Assembly: GCA_017618275.1 (NCBI GenBank)
Contig: JAFZUS010000018.1
Span: 1-64,000, forward strand
Source of the DNA: Prevotella sp.
Lineage (GTDB): Bacteria > Bacteroidota > Bacteroidia > Bacteroidales > Bacteroidaceae
Direction of reading: 5' to 3'
Length of the DNA stretch: 64,000 nt
The notes beneath the pieces are model-generated. The model worked only from the letters and a program-made list of their open reading frames with translations, was not told where the DNA came from and did not search any database. Position numbers and translations under genes: made by a program. Position 1 is the stretch's first letter, and the number at the start of each line of letters is the position of its first letter. Of the stretch, positions 61,336 through 64,000 are shown piece after piece.

Positions 61336-63303
61336 ATGAATAAGAAAAGTTCTTTCGGAAGTTTAGTGATTGCAACCGCCATATTGGGTGCGATGGTTCT
61401 TTCATCATGTAGTCATGATGACTATTATTACAGTGAGGAAAATGCGGAACTGGTTGCAAACGAAAAGTATGCCATCGCTTTTGAGAAAGCGTTTGGTAAG
61501 GTCGGATCTAATGTAGACTGGGGCTTCAGCAGCAAGAATACCAATGCGCGTGCTATTACCCGTGCTAAGGAAGACTATACCTCGAAAGGCAACTTGCAGC
61601 CAACTATTACCTTCCCAGAAAAAGACTGTGATGCCAGCAATTATAAGGATGCTGTTCCATCAGGAGTTGAAAAAATGCCTGATAACGAAGTTAACGGAGG
61701 TACCTATTATATTAATGGGTCTACCAAGAAAGTTCAAATGAGACTTACCACAGGTACCATTTATGTAACGGGTACTGTTGATTTGACCAGTACAGATGTA
61801 TTTGAGGTAAACGCAGGTACGCAAATCTATCTTGTTACAGGTTCTACCTTAAAATTAGGTGCGACCAGCGCCCTGAATTTGAAAGGTGACATTTATATAG
61901 CAGATGGTGCAACACTTGAGACGGCAGATCACCTCAAAATTAATGGTGCATCGAAGGTGTACAATCATGGAAACATCATTGCTGGTACTTTTGAAGTTAA
62001 TTCGACCAGTTTTCTCTATAATGTAGGTAAACTGGAGGCAGATAATGTGAATGTCGAAAGTACAGATAGCCGCATTGTCAACGATAATACCATTGAGGCT
62101 GGATCCGTTACAGTGAATGCCGGTGCTGTTCAGAACAATGCCGAGTGGGAAGTTTCTGGCACGACTTTAATTAGTACAAATGCGTTAGGCTGGGTCAACA
62201 ATGGAAAATGGAAGACTTATAATTATTCTTATGTAGGTGGCAGCGAGAACGTAATCAATAATTGTTACCTCTGGGTGACAAATGATTTTGAAATAAACAT
62301 TTCGTCAGCAACAGGCGCATTTAAGATTGATACCGGCGGCGGTGTGCTGGCAAAGAATTTCTATGGAGGCAGATGTACTACAGTTCCTAACAAATTATCT
62401 GTTTCAGGTCCGTTTAAGATCGTGATGGGTCAGATGGCTGTGTTCAAGGTTGAGAATATTGCCCAACTTGAGGGTGGACGTAATGACATTTCCGACGATT
62501 ATAATAAAGGAATTTATGGTCCTACTGAAGGTGGATATGCTGTATTCCAGGCCGAGAGGATTGTCAGAGCCGAAGGATATGAACAAAACTGGGGTGCTGT
62601 GACCTATGGTGGCAACTTGTACGTTTCTGCAAAGACTCATTTTGCACAGGGAAACGACGGCTTTGCATCTCACCTGTTCATTTTCACACGAGATGGCTTC
62701 ACTTTAGAGAACATTTATGCAGAAGGTTTCAGTACTGGAATGCCTGAAATCTACATTCCCAAGACAGAATGTAGCCCAGGTTTCAAGGGTGGCGATCCGC
62801 TCTATCGTGTGATAGCCGAAGACCTGTCGGCTGAGGAAGCCGGTGACTTCGACTTTAACGATGTCGTTTTCGATGTAGTGAAGGCCGAGAATGGCAGGAC
62901 AACACTCAAACTTATCTGTGCAGGTGGTGTCCTTCCTCTGAGAGTCAGAGGTGCTAATGAAGCAGAGGGCACAGAGATCCACAGTGTATTTGGAGAGATG
63001 GCTCCCAACGAAAAGGGCCATTATCAGATGTATAACACTGGTGCAGGTCCTACTGTTCCAGAAGCGACCTTTACTGTTGAGGGCGAATACACGACTCCTG
63101 AACAGATCAAGAATATCATTATTGAGGTCAAGAAGGAAAATCAATGGATGCCTCTTTATGCCACTAGAGGTCAGGCCGCATGTAAAATCCTTGTTGACGA
63201 TATGTTCAAGCCTGTTCGCGAGAGAAGGAATATTGCTGACGAGAATAAGAAATTCACCAAATACGTTCAAGGTGAATTCGTGGATGATTTCTGGTGGAAA
63301 TAA
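61336..63303 (+). CDS. LruC/DUF4842-like surface lipoprotein
   Basis: A 655-residue lipoprotein (signal MNKKSSFGSLVIATAILGAMVLSSCSHD, lipid Cys at about 25). Residues about 120-400 are strand-and-Asn-rich repeats suggestive of a beta-helix (NVNVESTDSRIVNDN, SVTVNAGAVQNNAEW). From about 490 comes a LruC/DUF4842-like domain with the calcium-type motif AGDFDFNDVVFDV (about 502-514) and the end GEFVDDFWWK. It is probably cell-surface or adhesin-like; that is inference. It has a leader of about 55 bases and no operon partner. Confidence 0.8.
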   Translation: MNKKSSFGSLVIATAILGAMVLSSCSHDDYYYSEENAELVANEKYAIAFEKAFGKVGSNVDWGFSSKNTNARAITRAKEDYTSKGNLQPTITFPEKDCDASNYKDAVPSGVEKMPDNEVNGGTYYINGSTKKVQMRLTTGTIYVTGTVDLTSTDVFEVNAGTQIYLVTGSTLKLGATSALNLKGDIYIADGATLETADHLKINGASKVYNHGNIIAGTFEVNSTSFLYNVGKLEADNVNVESTDSRIVNDNTIEAGSVTVNAGAVQNNAEWEVSGTTLISTNALGWVNNGKWKTYNYSYVGGSENVINNCYLWVTNDFEINISSATGAFKIDTGGGVLAKNFYGGRCTTVPNKLSVSGPFKIVMGQMAVFKVENIAQLEGGRNDISDDYNKGIYGPTEGGYAVFQAERIVRAEGYEQNWGAVTYGGNLYVSAKTHFAQGNDGFASHLFIFTRDGFTLENIYAEGFSTGMPEIYIPKTECSPGFKGGDPLYRVIAEDLSAEEAGDFDFNDVVFDVVKAENGRTTLKLICAGGVLPLRVRGANEAEGTEIHSVFGEMAPNEKGHYQMYNTGAGPTVPEATFTVEGEYTTPEQIKNIIIEVKKENQWMPLYATRGQAACKILVDDMFKPVRERRNIADENKKFTKYVQGEFVDDFWWK

Positions 63304-64000
63304 TCACCTTCTGGAATAATCCTTCATGACATTGAAGCCGTAGTCGAAGAGAATGGCTGACTCCTTGAAGCGGGAGGACATGCTACGACTGTTGAGAAGG
63401 ACCAGATAAAGGGTGACACCATTACGGGTGGCTGCAGAGGCGAGGCAATTGCCTGCTTGACGGGTGAAACCCGTCTTGACGCCGAAGCAGCCATCGTAGG
63501 TTGTCAGCATGACATTGGTATTCCTGCAAGGCATGTGACGCCCGTCTACCAATGGGATATCCTTCTCCACAGTACCAACGATCTGTGCAAAGGTACTGTC
63601 TCGCATCACGTATCTTGACAATTTGATGAGGTCTCTTGCACAACTGTAGTTGTGGATATTAGGCACCCCGTTAGGATTAGCGAAGTGCGTGCTGTCCATA
63701 CCCAGATAGACGGCCTTATGATTCATCATATCGCAAAATGTCAGCGTGTCGCCACCTATATGTTTTGCAAGAGCGTAGGCCGCATCATTGTCACTCACCA
63801 GCATCATCTCATAGACAAGATCGTCCAGCCGGTAGCCGTCGCCCAGTCTCACCCTTGAGTCCTTGGCAACATAGACATCGTCTGTGATAAATACGGTATC
63901 CGTCGGATTCCCCTTTTCGAGAGCCAACAGACAAGTCATCATTTTGGTGATAGAGGCCATACAGAGTTGTCTGGTCGCATGTTTCTGACTGATGACAAAA
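63304..64000 (-). CDS. D-alanyl-D-alanine carboxypeptidase (PBP5/6 type), 5' end beyond the window
   Basis: Serine peptidase that trims the peptidoglycan pentapeptide. The reading frame continues to the window edge upstream of the internal Met of MASITKM, so the true start lies beyond 64000. The active-site motifs are SITK, SDN (in MLVSDNDAAYALA) and KTG (in FGVKTGFTRQAGNCLA). The C-terminus ends soon after the penicillin-binding domain (FNVMKDYSRR), without a recognised membrane anchor domain. Confidence 0.9.
   Translation of the reverse strand, partial: FVISQKHATRQLCMASITKMMTCLLALEKGNPTDTVFITDDVYVAKDSRVRLGDGYRLDDLVYEMMLVSDNDAAYALAKHIGGDTLTFCDMMNHKAVYLGMDSTHFANPNGVPNIHNYSCARDLIKLSRYVMRDSTFAQIVGTVEKDIPLVDGRHMPCRNTNVMLTTYDGCFGVKTGFTRQAGNCLASAATRNGVTLYLVLLNSRSMSSRFKESAILFDYGFNVMKDYSRR

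Overview
The window reads as a chromosomal segment of a Bacteroidales bacterium, most likely a Prevotellaceae member. The evidence is a complete menaquinone (men) gene set, many -7 elements of the Bacteroidetes form TAnnTTTG with a TTTG about 20 bases upstream, exported proteins with Bacteroidetes-only domains (FISUMP, GLUG, LruC/DUF4842-like, DUF4230), a TonB-receptor-like protein, and an HU-like DNA-binding protein. No rRNA, CRISPR array, complete prophage or intact insertion sequence was seen.

Layout. 1-3.1 kb: the 3' end of SRP RNA, tRNA-Thr, then menE-menC-menB on the minus strand. menE carries an in-frame REP-like repeat insertion and runs antisense through the tRNA. 3.2-7.9 kb: a small cysteine-rich protein, a hairpin-dense gap, a large secreted GLUG/FISUMP protein, a nested structured RNA candidate and a MntA/HepT toxin-antitoxin pair. 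7.9-15.8 kb: a uridine-kinase-like protein, then a minus-strand run of three tandem ROK paralogues, a thioesterase, menF and menD, which completes the split men set. 15.9-28 kb: lysS-gpsA-pgi-HAD, an AI-2E family permease with a lipoprotein, two DUF4230 proteins, an AGCS symporter, a TPR sensor kinase and a metallo-hydrolase. 28-32 kb: S9 peptidase-rsgA-frr. 32-41.8 kb: four tandem sensor kinases. 41.8-53 kb: nhaD, carboxynorspermidine dehydrogenase, recA, a BamE-like exported protein, dnaK behind a sigma-54-type promoter, gltS and a receptor-like barrel. 53-64 kb: an HU-like gene, a mirrored 11-bp repeat structure, a helicase-nuclease cassette between two related palindromes, an AlbA-type ATPase, a sugar epimerase/isomerase pair, a LruC-type lipoprotein and the 3' part of a D,D-carboxypeptidase.

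Most interesting points. (1) The four tandem kinases form an A-B-A-B series. Both A-type proteins have Tyr in place of the phospho-accepting His, and both B-type proteins keep His, which suggests paired receptor kinases; the first A-type has also lost its ATP-binding signature residues. (2) Directly after the HU-like gene lie two 110-bp arms of 11-bp repeats that mirror each other exactly in spacing, around a palindromic core. (3) Several gene junctions (menC/menE, ROK/thioesterase, lysS/gpsA) are built from short tandem repeats that include stop or start codons. (4) Short gene fossils (a GIY-YIG nuclease and two glycerate-kinase starts) mark past rearrangements around the helicase cassette and the sugar genes.
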